From: Pseudomonas paraversuta
GTDB lineage: Bacteria > Pseudomonadota > Gammaproteobacteria > Pseudomonadales > Pseudomonadaceae
DNA: 64,000 nt
Direction of reading: 5' to 3'
Assembly: GCF_904063065.1 (NCBI RefSeq)
Contig: NZ_CAJFCL010000005.1
Span: 124,001 to 188,000 of the forward strand
Position 1 is the first letter of the stretch, and the number at the start of each line of letters is the position of its first letter. Positions 37,001 to 46,058 of this stretch are shown here, piece by piece. Below the pieces are notes generated by a model. The model was not told the DNA's origin and did not search any database. It was given only the letters and a program-made list of their open reading frames with translations. Position numbers and translations under genes: made by a program.

Positions 37001-38950
37001 TCAAGTGCTTTTAGCTTTCACCGCCCGCTTCGGCTTTGCCCTGGCGGGCGCTGCCTTACGTTTTTTCTTCCACGCCGGCGCCATGCCCGCCGGGCTGGCC
37101 GGGCCGCTGATGGTCATGGTCATGCCACTGCAGCGGGAGATGTGTTTGCTCATCCACGCCGCCTGTTTGGCGACGAAGGTCTCCAGGGTCATTTCACCGC
37201 TTTGCACCATGTCCAGCGCTTGTTCCCAGATGGCAGTGGTGCCGGGGTCGGCGATGGCGCGGGGCACCGCATCGATCAGGCTGAAGGCCGGCGCAGTGGC
37301 GGCCAGGGCCTTGCCGTTTTTGATCAGGTAGCCACGATCCAGCAGCCCCTGAATGATCCTGGCGCGGGTGGCCTCGGTGCCGATGCCGGTGGTGTCCTTG
37401 AGCTTTTGTTTTAACAGCGGGTCCTGCACCAGTTTGGCGACGTTTTTCATTGCCTTGATCAGGTCGCCTTCGGTGAAAGGCTTGGGTGGCTGGGTCCACA
37501 GGTCTTTGAGGTGGACGTTGGCAATGGCGCAGTCCAGACCCTCGCGCAAAATCGGCAATGGTTGCGGGGCCGCAGCTTCGCGACCCCTGGCCGGAGCCAG
37601 GGCCTCGGGCAGGGCGCGTTTCCAGCCGGCTTCGACAATTTGTTTGCCCACGGCGCGCAGGGCCTGGCCGGCGCAATCGAAGTCGGCCTGGGTGCGATCG
37701 TATTCGTGGTTGGGCAGGAATTGCGCCAGATAGCGTGCGCGAATCAGGGTATACACCGCACGGTGTTTGCCCGTCAGGCGTTCCAGGTTTTTCGCCGCTG
37801 CCGTAGGAATGATGCCGTGGTGAGCACTGACTTTGGCGTCGTTCCAGGCCCGGGAGCGGCGTTGCGGGTCGAGGTGTCCGGCCAGCGGTGCCAGGCTCGG
37901 GTCGGCTTGCTGCAGGGCGGCCAGAATCGATGCTGCTTCGCTGTGCTGGCTTTGCGGCAGGTAACCGCAGTCACTGCGCGGGTAGGTGACCACCTTGTAG
38001 GTTTCGTACAGCGCCTGGGCGATGTCCAGGGTTTCCTGGGCGCCGAGGCCGAGCTTTTTCGAACACACTTCTTGCAGGGTGCCGAGGTCGAATGGCAGTG
38101 GCGCGACTTCCCGCATGCGTTCGGTGCGCAATTTGCTCACCCGGGCACTGCCGGCGCTGTTGATGGCGTCGGCCGCCTGCTGGGCATGGGCCTGATTGAG
38201 GCAGCGATCCTGTTCGTCGCAGGTGTCGGGATCGGCCCGCCACTGAGCGGTGAACAACTGCCCGTCGTGTTTGAGCTGCACGTCGATGGCCCAGTAAGCC
38301 ACGGGTACGAAGTCGCTGATGCTGCGATCGCGGTCGACCACCAGTCGCAGGGTGGGGGTTTGTACCCGGCCCACCGGCAGTACGCCCTGATAGCCGGACT
38401 GGCGCCCGAGCAGGGTGAACAGGCGGCTCATGTTCATCCCGATCAGCCAGTCGGCCCGCGAGCGGCCCAGGGCCGAGTGATAGAGGTTAAAGGTTTCGCT
38501 GCCCGGCTTGAGGGCGGCCAGGGCCTTGCGAATAGACGCGTCATCCAGGGCTGACAGCCACAGGCGCTGGATCGGCCCGCGATAGCGGCAGTGCTCGACC
38601 AGTTCACGGGCGATCATTTCACCTTCGCGATCGGCGTCGGTGGCGATCACCAGTTCGCTGGCTTCGCCGAGCAGGCGTTTGACGGCCTTGAACTGGCTGG
38701 CGGTCTTGGGCTTGACGCGCATTTTCCACTTTTCGGGAATGATCGGCAGATCGGCCAGCACCCAGCGCTTGTAGCGCTCGTCGTAGGCATCGGGCGGGGC
38801 GGTTTCGAGCAAGTGACCGATGCACCAGGTGACGGTGACAGCGGGGCCCACCCAGCAGCCATCACCGCGTCGGCTGGCACCGAGCACGGCCGCAATATCT
38901 TTGGCCTGGGAAGGTTTTTCGCACAGAAACAGCCGCATAGCTCCACTCAT
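37001..38950 (-). CDS. topB: DNA topoisomerase III
   Basis: A 649-residue type IA topoisomerase. The TOPRIM domain begins MRLFLCEKPSQAKDIA and has DADREGE as the metal site; the active-site Tyr is in VVTYPRSDCGYLP. Typical motifs GRVQTPTLRLVVDRD and GIGTEATRA are present. The C-terminal tail is Lys/Ala/Pro-rich (KKKRKAAPARAKPKRA) and probably binds DNA. The start is either ATG 38950 or ATG 38938; neither has an ideal ribosome site. Confidence 0.95.
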   Translation of the reverse strand: MSGAMRLFLCEKPSQAKDIAAVLGASRRGDGCWVGPAVTVTWCIGHLLETAPPDAYDERYKRWVLADLPIIPEKWKMRVKPKTASQFKAVKRLLGEASELVIATDADREGEMIARELVEHCRYRGPIQRLWLSALDDASIRKALAALKPGSETFNLYHSALGRSRADWLIGMNMSRLFTLLGRQSGYQGVLPVGRVQTPTLRLVVDRDRSISDFVPVAYWAIDVQLKHDGQLFTAQWRADPDTCDEQDRCLNQAHAQQAADAINSAGSARVSKLRTERMREVAPLPFDLGTLQEVCSKKLGLGAQETLDIAQALYETYKVVTYPRSDCGYLPQSQHSEAASILAALQQADPSLAPLAGHLDPQRRSRAWNDAKVSAHHGIIPTAAAKNLERLTGKHRAVYTLIRARYLAQFLPNHEYDRTQADFDCAGQALRAVGKQIVEAGWKRALPEALAPARGREAAAPQPLPILREGLDCAIANVHLKDLWTQPPKPFTEGDLIKAMKNVAKLVQDPLLKQKLKDTTGIGTEATRARIIQGLLDRGYLIKNGKALAATAPAFSLIDAVPRAIADPGTTAIWEQALDMVQSGEMTLETFVAKQAAWMSKHISRCSGMTMTISGPASPAGMAPAWKKKRKAAPARAKPKRAVKAKST

Positions 38951-39051
38951 TCATCATGCCGCACAGAAGGTGCACAGCATGGCAGAGAATGGCTGAAGGG
39001 CAACTGTTTTTACTGTGTTTTTGTACAGCCTTGAGGTGGTTGCGAACCAAC

Positions 39052-39113
39052 CTGCAGGAGCGAGCTCTTCGTTGTGGCGTTGAAAAAGCTCGCGAGCAAG
39101 CTCGCTCCTACAG
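39052..39113. repeat. REP-type inverted repeat
   Basis: CTGCAGGAGCGAGCTC pairs with GAGCAAGCTCGCTCCTACAG. It lies between the divergent starts/ends of topB and sbp. Confidence 0.75.
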
Positions 39114-39132
39114 ACAAGTTCGTGGGTGGGGG

Positions 39133-40137
39133 TTATTGACCGTTGTAGATCTGGTCGAACACGCCACCGTCGTTGAAGTACTTTTTCTGCACGTCGCGCC
39201 AGTCGCCGAAGGTTTTCTCAACCGACAGGAAATCGACTTTCGGGAAGCGGTCGTTGTACTTGGCCAGGATTGCCTGGTCCCGTGGACGCAGGTAGTTTTT
39301 GGCGGCGATTTCCTGACCTTCAGGGGACCACAGGTACTTCAGATATTCTTCGGCCGTTGCGCGGGTGCCTTTTTTGTCCACCACCTTGTCGACTACGGTC
39401 ACTGGCGGCTCGGCTTCGGCCGACACGCTCGGGTAGATCACTTCGAACTGGTCGCGACCGAACTCGCGGGCGATCATTTCCGCTTCGTTTTCGAAGGTCA
39501 CCAGCACGTCGCCGATCTGGTTGGTCATAAAGGTGGTGGTGGCTGCACGGCCGCCGGTGTCCAGTACAGGAGCCTGCTTGAACAGTTTGCCGACGAACTC
39601 CTTGGCCTTGGTTTCATCGCCGCCGTTCTTCAGAACATAGCCCCAGGCCGAAAGGAAGGTGTAGCGGCCGTTACCCGAGGTTTTCGGGTTTGGCACTATC
39701 ACTTGCACGCCATCCTTTAGCAGATCCGGCCAGTCTTTCAGGGCTTTGGGGTTGCCTTTGCGCACAATAAACACGGTGGCCGAAGTGAAAGGCGCGCTGT
39801 TGTCCGGCAGGCGGGTCACCCAATTTTGCGGAACCAGCTGGCCATTATCCGCCAGGGCATTGATGTCGGTGGCCATGTTCATGGTGATCACGTCAGCCGG
39901 CAGGCCATCAATCACTGATCGGGCCTGTTTGCTCGAACCGCCAAAGGACATTTGCACATTGAGCTTGGTGCCATGCTCGGCTTCCCAGTGTTTCTGGAAC
40001 GCGGCATTGTAGTCCTTGTAGAAATCGCGCATCACATCGTAGGACACGTTTAGCAATGGCGGCGGGGTGGCTGCATGGGCAATGCTGCCGAGGGCCAGGC
40101 CAGCGGCCAGGATTGAGGCACTAAAAAGTTTTTTCAC
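39133..40137 (-). CDS. sbp: Periplasmic sulfate-binding protein
   Basis: A 334-residue protein with a signal peptide (cleavage about after AHA, residue 22). NVSYDVMRDFYKDYN, SFGGSSKQARSVIDGL and NPKTSGNGRYTFL are hallmarks of the sulfate/thiosulfate-binding family. No cysT, cysW or cysA permease genes follow, so it must work with a transporter encoded elsewhere. A solitary gene of this type (cysP) is also near this locus in P. aeruginosa. Confidence 0.93.
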   Translation of the reverse strand: MKKLFSASILAAGLALGSIAHAATPPPLLNVSYDVMRDFYKDYNAAFQKHWEAEHGTKLNVQMSFGGSSKQARSVIDGLPADVITMNMATDINALADNGQLVPQNWVTRLPDNSAPFTSATVFIVRKGNPKALKDWPDLLKDGVQVIVPNPKTSGNGRYTFLSAWGYVLKNGGDETKAKEFVGKLFKQAPVLDTGGRAATTTFMTNQIGDVLVTFENEAEMIAREFGRDQFEVIYPSVSAEAEPPVTVVDKVVDKKGTRATAEEYLKYLWSPEGQEIAAKNYLRPRDQAILAKYNDRFPKVDFLSVEKTFGDWRDVQKKYFNDGGVFDQIYNGQ

Positions 40138-40230
40138 TGCGCATTCCTTGTTATAGGGAGCAATAGGGGCAAATTGCCAGCGACTATAGTCGCTGCCGCA
40201 TAGGTCTTAAAAGATTAAAAAGCACTTTGG

Positions 40231-41052
40231 TTATGCATTTTTAGCATATAGAGCATTGCCGCAGCGTGAACAGAATGAGGCGGACTGTTCGTGACGTTGT
40301 TTCTTGCACGCCGGGCAGTCGTGCTGCAGTTGCTCGCCGCGCATGGCGTTGGCCAGTTCGGCGGTAAAAATACCGGTTGGCACGGCGATAATCGAGTAGC
40401 CCGTGATCATGACCATGGCCGAGATGACTCGCCCGAGGACGGTTTGCGGCACGATGTCACCATAACCCACAGTGGTCAGGGTCACGATGGCCCAATAGAT
40501 GCTCACAGGAATGCTGGTAAAGCCGTTCTCCGGGCCTTCAACCACATACATCAAGGTGCCGAACACGGTCACCAGGGTCGATACACCGACCAGGAAAACG
40601 ATGATTTTCTGTTTGCTGCCCCGCAGGGCCGAGAGCAGGTAGTTGGCCTGGCTGAGGTACGGCACCAGCTTGAGCACCCGAAAGATGCGCAGCATGCGGA
40701 TGATGCGGATGATCAGCAGGTACTGCGCGTCACTGTAATAAATCGCCAGAATGCCGGGTACGATCGCCAGCAGGTCCACCAGCCCGTAAAAGCTGAAGGC
40801 ATAGCGCAGGGGCCTGGGTGAGCAATACAGGCGCAGGCCGTACTCCACGGCAAAGACAAAGGTGAAACCCCACTCGATGTAAGCCAGCAGATCGGCGTAG
40901 TCGCGGTGAATGCTGTTGATGCTGTCGAGCACCACCACCACCAGGCTGCACAGAATGATCAGTAACAGCGTGGTGTCAAAGCGCCGCCCGGCAGGCGTGT
41001 CAGCCTGAAAGACCATGACGTACAGGCGTTGACGCCAATCCTTGTTATTCAT
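40231..41052 (-). CDS. Voltage-gated-type potassium channel with zinc-ribbon tail
   Basis: A 273-residue ion channel. Six transmembrane segments include an Arg-rich S4 (IRIIRMLRIFRVLKL), and the selectivity filter is TTVGYGD. After the last helix comes a cytoplasmic tail with two Cys pairs (CPAC and CSRC), a probable zinc ribbon. ATG 41052 (MNNKDWRQRL) is chosen; a TTG 36 bases upstream is possible. It sits four-tens of bases downstream of the urea transporter on the same strand and may be cotranscribed. Confidence 0.88.
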   Translation of the reverse strand: MNNKDWRQRLYVMVFQADTPAGRRFDTTLLLIILCSLVVVVLDSINSIHRDYADLLAYIEWGFTFVFAVEYGLRLYCSPRPLRYAFSFYGLVDLLAIVPGILAIYYSDAQYLLIIRIIRMLRIFRVLKLVPYLSQANYLLSALRGSKQKIIVFLVGVSTLVTVFGTLMYVVEGPENGFTSIPVSIYWAIVTLTTVGYGDIVPQTVLGRVISAMVMITGYSIIAVPTGIFTAELANAMRGEQLQHDCPACKKQRHEQSASFCSRCGNALYAKNA

Positions 41053-41091
41053 GTAGGTTGCTCGAGCCTTAAATGACAGAAGGTTCAAGGA

Positions 41092-42003
41092 TTAACGCTC
41101 AATGCGCAACCTGCATTGCTCTTCGGATTTCGCCGCGGCGGGTCTGAGTACCCGCACACTGGAATGCACCAGCCAGCAGGCGAGAATAAATGGAGCGGTT
41201 AAAAGGGGCAGCCCCAGGGCAATGAATCCGGGGGTCAGGATCAGGGTCACGACGATACCGATCAATGGCAGCCAGGGTCGACGTCGCTGCTGGCTCAGGG
41301 CCAGGGCGGCCAGCACCGGGTTGTAGCCGCCGAGCCCGCTCAGTGCGGCACTGGTGTCCTGTTGATACAGACTGAATAAAAGGCCTGCCAGCGATCCCGC
41401 CAATGCCCAGCCTGCGGCCCGCCAACTGCTCAGCCACAGCCCGAGCGCAATCAGCAATCCGGCCACGGGGTGTTGCAGCAACATGACCTGGCCAATGCCT
41501 TTGAGCACGGCCAGACCCAGGGTCAGGCCATTGAGTGGCAGGTCGTGATTCAGGGGTTGGGCCGGCGGGTTGTGCAGGTGCAGCAGGATCCAGCCCAGCC
41601 CGACAAAGGGCGCGGTATAGGCCAGAAGGCTTTGCCCGTCTGCCGCGCGTTTGAGCCACTGGTGAATCAGCATGGTACTCAGGCCGGCACTGGCGATGAT
41701 CAGCAGCGGCAACAGGGCCGACCATTGCAGTTGGTGGCTCAGCAACATGCCCAACAGAATGCCGTTGTAGCTATAGAGGCCTGCCTGGCGTTCGGCCTTG
41801 GGATAGTCACGGCGTTGCGCAGTCAAGAGCCCGGCAATCCCTCCCAGCAACGCGCCACTGAGCAGGCCCGGGGCACTGACCAGAATTGCCAGCAAGCACA
41901 AAACCCCGCACAGCGGCTGGCGCTGGAGGAAGATCTGACTGAACCCCGCGCACAGAGCGGTGGCCCAGTCAGGGCATGCAGGACTGAGTTGGTTTGAGCC
42001 CAT
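41092..42003 (-). CDS. UT-family urea transporter
   Basis: A 303-residue membrane protein with about ten hydrophobic segments in two homologous halves. YSYNGILLGMLL and GGYNPVLAALAL are the paired urea-slot motifs of the UT family. Two reactions of the nearby allantoate pathway release urea, so a role in urea movement fits the locus. The 5' region has an unusual poly-C tract (on its own strand). Confidence 0.85.
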   Translation of the reverse strand: MGSNQLSPACPDWATALCAGFSQIFLQRQPLCGVLCLLAILVSAPGLLSGALLGGIAGLLTAQRRDYPKAERQAGLYSYNGILLGMLLSHQLQWSALLPLLIIASAGLSTMLIHQWLKRAADGQSLLAYTAPFVGLGWILLHLHNPPAQPLNHDLPLNGLTLGLAVLKGIGQVMLLQHPVAGLLIALGLWLSSWRAAGWALAGSLAGLLFSLYQQDTSAALSGLGGYNPVLAALALSQQRRRPWLPLIGIVVTLILTPGFIALGLPLLTAPFILACWLVHSSVRVLRPAAAKSEEQCRLRIER

Positions 42004-42025
42004 GAGGAGTTCCGTGGCACGCGGA

Positions 42026-42035
42026 GGGGGGGGGG
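42026..42035. repeat. Homopolymeric tract of ten G
   Basis: GGGGGGGGGG on the + strand lies 23-32 bases upstream of the urea transporter start. Tracts like this are prone to slippage and may vary between isolates. Confidence 0.8.
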
Positions 42036-42047
42036 AGTCGCGGCCGG

Positions 42048-42135
42048 GGCACGAAGGCTGCGAGCGCTTGGCGGTTAGCGGTTAACTGCTAACCGCCAAG
42101 CGCGGTCCTGCGGCCCGCATCGCTGCCTTCGTGCC
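42048..42135. repeat. Large nested inverted repeat between glxR and the urea transporter gene
   Basis: An inner perfect 16-bp stem (GCGCTTGGCGGTTAGC, 42064-42079, with its complement 42088-42103) has an eight-base loop. An outer perfect 11-bp stem (GGCACGAAGGC, 42048-42058, with GCCTTCGTGCC, 42125-42135) encloses it. It is unlike the other REP elements in the window. It may stop glxR transcripts, but no T-run follows. Confidence 0.85.
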
Positions 42136-42150
42136 TCGTCAGCGTCAGGT

Positions 42151-43041
42151 TTATTTGTCGCGGATCGAGAAGTTGGCCATGTGCTCCAGGCCCTTGATCA
42201 GTGCCGAGTGATCCCAGTTGCTGCCACCCAGGGCGGCGCAGGTGCTGAACACTTGTTGTGCGTTGGCGGTGTTGGGCAGGTTGATCCCCAGCTCGCGGGC
42301 ACCGGCCAGCGCCAGGTTGAGGTCTTTCTGGTGCAGGCTGATGCGGAAGCCCGGATCGAAAGTGCCTTTGATCATGCGCTCGCCGTGCACTTCGAGGATT
42401 TTCGAAGAGGCAAAACCGCCCATCAGGGCCTCGCGAACCTTGGCCGGGTCAGCGCCGTTTTTGGCGGCAAACACCAAGGCTTCAGCCACCGCCTGAATGT
42501 TCAGGGCGACGATGATCTGGTTCGCCACTTTGGCAGTCTGACCGTCGCCGTTGCCGCCGACCAGGGTGATGTTTTTGCCCATGCTCTGGAGCAGGGACAG
42601 GGCGCGGGCGAAGGTCTTTTCGTCGCCGCCGACCATGATGCTCAAGGTGCCTGCCTTGGCCCCGACTTCACCACCGGAGACCGGTGCGTCCAGGTATTGC
42701 GCGCCTTTGGCATTGATCTTTGCAGCGAAGGCTTTGGTCGCAGTGGGGGAGATCGAGCTCATGTCGATCACCACTTTGTTCGGGCTCAGGCCGGCAGCGA
42801 TGCCGTCCTCGCGGAACAGCACGTCCTCGACCTGGGGGGTGTCCGGGACCATGACGATGATGAACTCGGCCTCCTGGGCGACTTCTTGCGGGCTGGCCAG
42901 GGCGACCGCGCCAGCGGCCACCAGATCGGCAGGAGCTGCACCGTGGTGGGTGGACAGGAACAGGCTGTGCCCGGCCTTTTGCAGGTTGCTGGCCATGGGT
43001 GAGCCCATGATGCCGGTGCCGATAAATCCGATTTTAGCCAT
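42151..43041 (-). CDS. glxR: Tartronate semialdehyde reductase (2-hydroxy-3-oxopropionate reductase)
   Basis: A 296-residue beta-hydroxyacid dehydrogenase. The NAD(P) motif GFIGTGIMGSPMASNL opens the protein; the substrate motif is DAPVSGGEVGA, and the catalytic Lys lies in GQTAKVANQI. It reduces tartronate semialdehyde to D-glycerate. It is downstream of gcl and hyi, which supports this substrate. ttuD and pykF, which often follow it, are absent here. Confidence 0.93.
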   Translation of the reverse strand: MAKIGFIGTGIMGSPMASNLQKAGHSLFLSTHHGAAPADLVAAGAVALASPQEVAQEAEFIIVMVPDTPQVEDVLFREDGIAAGLSPNKVVIDMSSISPTATKAFAAKINAKGAQYLDAPVSGGEVGAKAGTLSIMVGGDEKTFARALSLLQSMGKNITLVGGNGDGQTAKVANQIIVALNIQAVAEALVFAAKNGADPAKVREALMGGFASSKILEVHGERMIKGTFDPGFRISLHQKDLNLALAGARELGINLPNTANAQQVFSTCAALGGSNWDHSALIKGLEHMANFSIRDK

Positions 43042-43081
43042 GACAAATCCTCTTGTTTTTATTTGCAGCTGATGCAGGTCC

Positions 43082-43158
43082 GTGGGAGCTGGCTTGCCAG
43101 CGATGCGATGTTTCCGTTTTCGCCGGGTGATCCAGTCGCTGGCAAGCCGGCTCCCACA
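43082..43158. repeat. REP-type inverted repeat between hyi and glxR
   Basis: GTGGGAGCTGGCTTGCCAGCGA and TCGCTGGCAAGCCGGCTCCCAC form a long imperfect palindrome of a second REP type (GTGGGAGC). It lies inside the gcl-hyi-glxR unit. Confidence 0.8.
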
Positions 43159-43176
43159 AAAGACCCGTAGTCGCGC

Positions 43177-43959
43177 TTAAACCGCGTTATGGGTTTTGAG
43201 CCACGCAAGACCGGCTTCGGTGCTGGTCAGCGGCTTGTATTCGCAGCCGACCCAGCCTTGATAGCCAATACGGTCAAGGTGCTCGAACAGGAAGCGATAA
43301 TTGATCTCGCCGGTGCCGGGTTCGTGGCGCCCCGGGTTGTCGGCCAGCTGGATGTGGTTGATCTGCGGCAGGTGCGCCTGCATCGTGCGGGCCAGATCCC
43401 CTTCCATGATTTGCATGTGATAGATGTCGTATTGCAGGAACAGGTTGGCACTGCCGACCTTGTCCTGAATGGCCAGTGCCTGCTTGGTGTTGTTCAGGTA
43501 GAAGCCCGGGATGTCGAGGGTGTTGATCGACTCCATCACCAGCCTGATCCCCGCCGCCTGAAGCTTGTCGGCGGCGTACTTGAGGTTGCTGACCAGGGTT
43601 TTTTCGACCTCGGCCTCGGCCACGCCCTGGGGGCGAATTCCGGCCAGGCAGTTGATCTGGTCGTTGCCCAGGACTTGTGCATAAGCGAGGGCCAGATCGA
43701 CCCCCGCGCGAAATTCTTCAACCCGGTCCGGGTGGCAGGCAATGCCGCGCTCGCCCTTGGCCCAGTCACCGGCCGGCAGGTTGAACAGCACCTGGGTCAG
43801 TTTGTTGGCGTCGAGCTGGGCCTTGATCTCGGCGGAGCTGTAGTCGTAAGGAAACAGGTATTCAACGCCGTGGAAACCAGCATTGGCAGCCGCTTGAAAA
43901 CGGACAAGGAAATCCTGTTCGGTGAACAGCATGGACAGGTTGGCGGCAAAACGCGGCAT
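43177..43959 (-). CDS. hyi: Hydroxypyruvate isomerase
   Basis: A 260-residue TIM-barrel protein of the xylose-isomerase-like family. MPRFAANLSMLFTE at the start and a metal-site region VMESINTLDIPGFYL are typical of Hyi. It interconverts hydroxypyruvate and tartronate semialdehyde. It lies directly after gcl and before glxR. Confidence 0.92.
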   Translation of the reverse strand: MPRFAANLSMLFTEQDFLVRFQAAANAGFHGVEYLFPYDYSSAEIKAQLDANKLTQVLFNLPAGDWAKGERGIACHPDRVEEFRAGVDLALAYAQVLGNDQINCLAGIRPQGVAEAEVEKTLVSNLKYAADKLQAAGIRLVMESINTLDIPGFYLNNTKQALAIQDKVGSANLFLQYDIYHMQIMEGDLARTMQAHLPQINHIQLADNPGRHEPGTGEINYRFLFEHLDRIGYQGWVGCEYKPLTSTEAGLAWLKTHNAV

Positions 43960-44015
43960 GGTGAACTCCTGTGAAAAGGGGATGCCCCTCCCCGAAGTGA
44001 GAGGGGCGCAGTCAG

Positions 44016-45791
44016 TCAGTCAAGCATCGAAATGGCGGTCGGCGCGTCGTTGCCTACCAGCGCCAGGTCTTCAAATTCATTGACTGCGTTGATTTCAGTG
44101 CCCATCGAAATGTTGGTCACACGCTCCAGAATGATTTCCACCACCACCGGTACGCGGAACTCCTTGATCAGCTCTTGAGCCTTGCGCAGTGCCGGCTGGA
44201 TGTCGTTCGGTTCGAAGACCCGCAGTGCCTTGCAGCCCAGGCCCTGGGCGACGGCTACGTGGTCGACGCCATAGCCGTTGAGCTCCGGAGCATTGAGGTT
44301 ATCGAAAGACAGCTGCACGCAGTAGTCCATTTCAAACCCGCGCTGTGCCTGGCGAATCAAGCCCAGGTAGGAGTTGTTCACCACCACATGGATGTACGGC
44401 AAGTTGAACTGTGCGCCGACGGCCAGCTCTTCGATCATGAACTGGAAGTCGTAGTCGCCGGACAGGGCCACGACATTGCGCTGCGGATCGGCCTTGACCA
44501 CCCCCAGGGCTGCCGGAATGGTCCAGCCCAGCGGGCCGGCCTGACCGCAGTTGATCCAGTGGCGCGGTTTGTACACGTGCAGGAATTGCGCACCGGCAAT
44601 CTGCGACAAACCGATGGTGCTGACGTAGCAGGTGTCTTTGCCGAACACCTGGTTCATCTCTTCGTACACCCGTTGCGGTTTGACCGGCACGTTGTCGAAG
44701 TGGGTCTTGCGGTGCAGGGTGGCTTTGCGCTGCTGGCAGTCTTGTAGCCAGGCGCTGCGGTTTTTCAGGATGCCGGCGGCTTTCCATTCCCGGGCTACTT
44801 CAAGGAACATCCTGAGCGCCGAGCCGGCGTCGGAAACGATGCCCAGGTCGGGAGTAAATACCCGGCCAATCTGGGTCGGTTCAATGTCGACGTGGATGAA
44901 TTTGCGGCCTTCGGTGTAGACATCGATCGAGCCGGTGTGGCGGTTGGCCCAGCGGTTGCCGATGCCCAGCACCAGGTCGGATTTGAGCAGGGTGGCGTTG
45001 CCGTAGCGATGGGAGGTTTGCAGGCCGACCATGCCCACCATCAGCGGGTGATCGTCGGCAATGGTGCCCCAGCCCATCAGGGTTGGAATGACCGGGATCC
45101 CGGTCAGCTCGGCAAACTCCACCAGCAGTTCACTGGCGTCAGCGTTGATCACGCCACCGCCACTGACCAGCAGCGGGCGCTCGGCCTGGTTGAGCAGGTG
45201 CAAGGCTTTCTCGGCCTGGATCCGGGTCGCCGTCGGCCTGGACAGCGGCATCGGTTCGTAGGCGTCGATATCGAATTCGATTTCTGCCATTTGCACATCA
45301 AACGGCAGATCGATCAGCACCGGTCCGGGACGCCCGGAGCGCATTTCGTAAAAGGCCTTCTGGAAGGCATAAGGCACCTGGCCCGGCTCCATGACCGTGG
45401 TTGCCCACTTGGTCACGGGCTTGACGATGCTGGTGATGTCCACGGCCTGGAAGTCTTCTTTATGCATCCGCGCACGCGGGGCCTGGCCGGTGATGCACAG
45501 AATCGGGATCGAGTCGGCAGAGGCGCTGTACAGGCCGGTCACCATGTCGGTCCCGGCGGGGCCGGAGGTGCCGATGCACACGCCGATGTTGCCGGCTTTG
45601 GTGCGGGTATAACCCTCGGCCATATGCGAGGCGCCTTCGACGTGGCGAGCAAGGACGTGATCGATGCCGCCGACCTTTTGCAGGGCAGAGTACAGCGGGT
45701 TGATCGCGGCGCCCGGGATACCGAATGCGGTATCGACACCTTCGCGACGCATCACCAGAACGGCGGCTTCGATTGCTCTCATTTTGCTCAT
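44016..45791 (-). CDS. gcl: Glyoxylate carboligase
   Basis: A 591-residue ThDP enzyme that joins two glyoxylates to tartronate semialdehyde and CO2. Val51 in ARHVEGASH replaces the usual catalytic Glu of ThDP enzymes, a known trait of Gcl. The ThDP/metal motif region [15 protein letters not shown] is present. ATG 45791 ([10 protein letters not shown]) is chosen. The upstream region holds a TTGTATACAA palindrome overlapping the likely -10. Confidence 0.96.
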   Translation of the reverse strand: MSKMRAIEAAVLVMRREGVDTAFGIPGAAINPLYSALQKVGGIDHVLARHVEGASHMAEGYTRTKAGNIGVCIGTSGPAGTDMVTGLYSASADSIPILCITGQAPRARMHKEDFQAVDITSIVKPVTKWATTVMEPGQVPYAFQKAFYEMRSGRPGPVLIDLPFDVQMAEIEFDIDAYEPMPLSRPTATRIQAEKALHLLNQAERPLLVSGGGVINADASELLVEFAELTGIPVIPTLMGWGTIADDHPLMVGMVGLQTSHRYGNATLLKSDLVLGIGNRWANRHTGSIDVYTEGRKFIHVDIEPTQIGRVFTPDLGIVSDAGSALRMFLEVAREWKAAGILKNRSAWLQDCQQRKATLHRKTHFDNVPVKPQRVYEEMNQVFGKDTCYVSTIGLSQIAGAQFLHVYKPRHWINCGQAGPLGWTIPAALGVVKADPQRNVVALSGDYDFQFMIEELAVGAQFNLPYIHVVVNNSYLGLIRQAQRGFEMDYCVQLSFDNLNAPELNGYGVDHVAVAQGLGCKALRVFEPNDIQPALRKAQELIKEFRVPVVVEIILERVTNISMGTEINAVNEFEDLALVGNDAPTAISMLD

Positions 45792-45815
45792 CGTTTTGTG
45801 CCTCTTACGTTTTAT

Positions 45816-45827
45816 AATTGTATACAA
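45816..45827. promoter_or_regulatory. TTGTATACAA operator at gcl
   Basis: AATTGTATACAA, with a perfect 10-bp palindromic core at 45818-45827. It lies 25 bases before the gcl ATG and overlaps TATACA/TTATAA sequences that could be the gcl -10, so a bound protein would block the promoter. The same core occurs at four other purine/glyoxylate promoters here. Confidence 0.65.
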
Positions 45828-45955
45828 GTGGCTGTTTGGCGAGTGTATTCATGCTCCGGTGCGCAGGTCAATGGGTTTTGTAGAATCAGTTTGTAATAGC
45901 CGATCCCCCTTGTAATAGGGCGCAAGGCCTAATGATTTAGGGTTTTCCATTTAAA

Positions 45956-45967
45956 AATTGTATACAA
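45956..45967. promoter_or_regulatory. TTGTATACAA operator at glcG
   Basis: AATTGTATACAA with core 45958-45967, 92 bases before the glcG start in the gap divergent from gcl. The two cores in this gap are 140 bases apart. The rest of the 267-base gap is AT-rich with two copies of TTGTAATAG near 45891-45918 and no gene. Confidence 0.65.
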
Positions 45968-46058
45968 ATAAATTATTTATTGTGTTCTATTGGTTGTATT
46001 GAGTTCGCCCATAGAGGCGCGCGAAAGGCTTTCCAATAACAAAATAAGGACGGCAACC

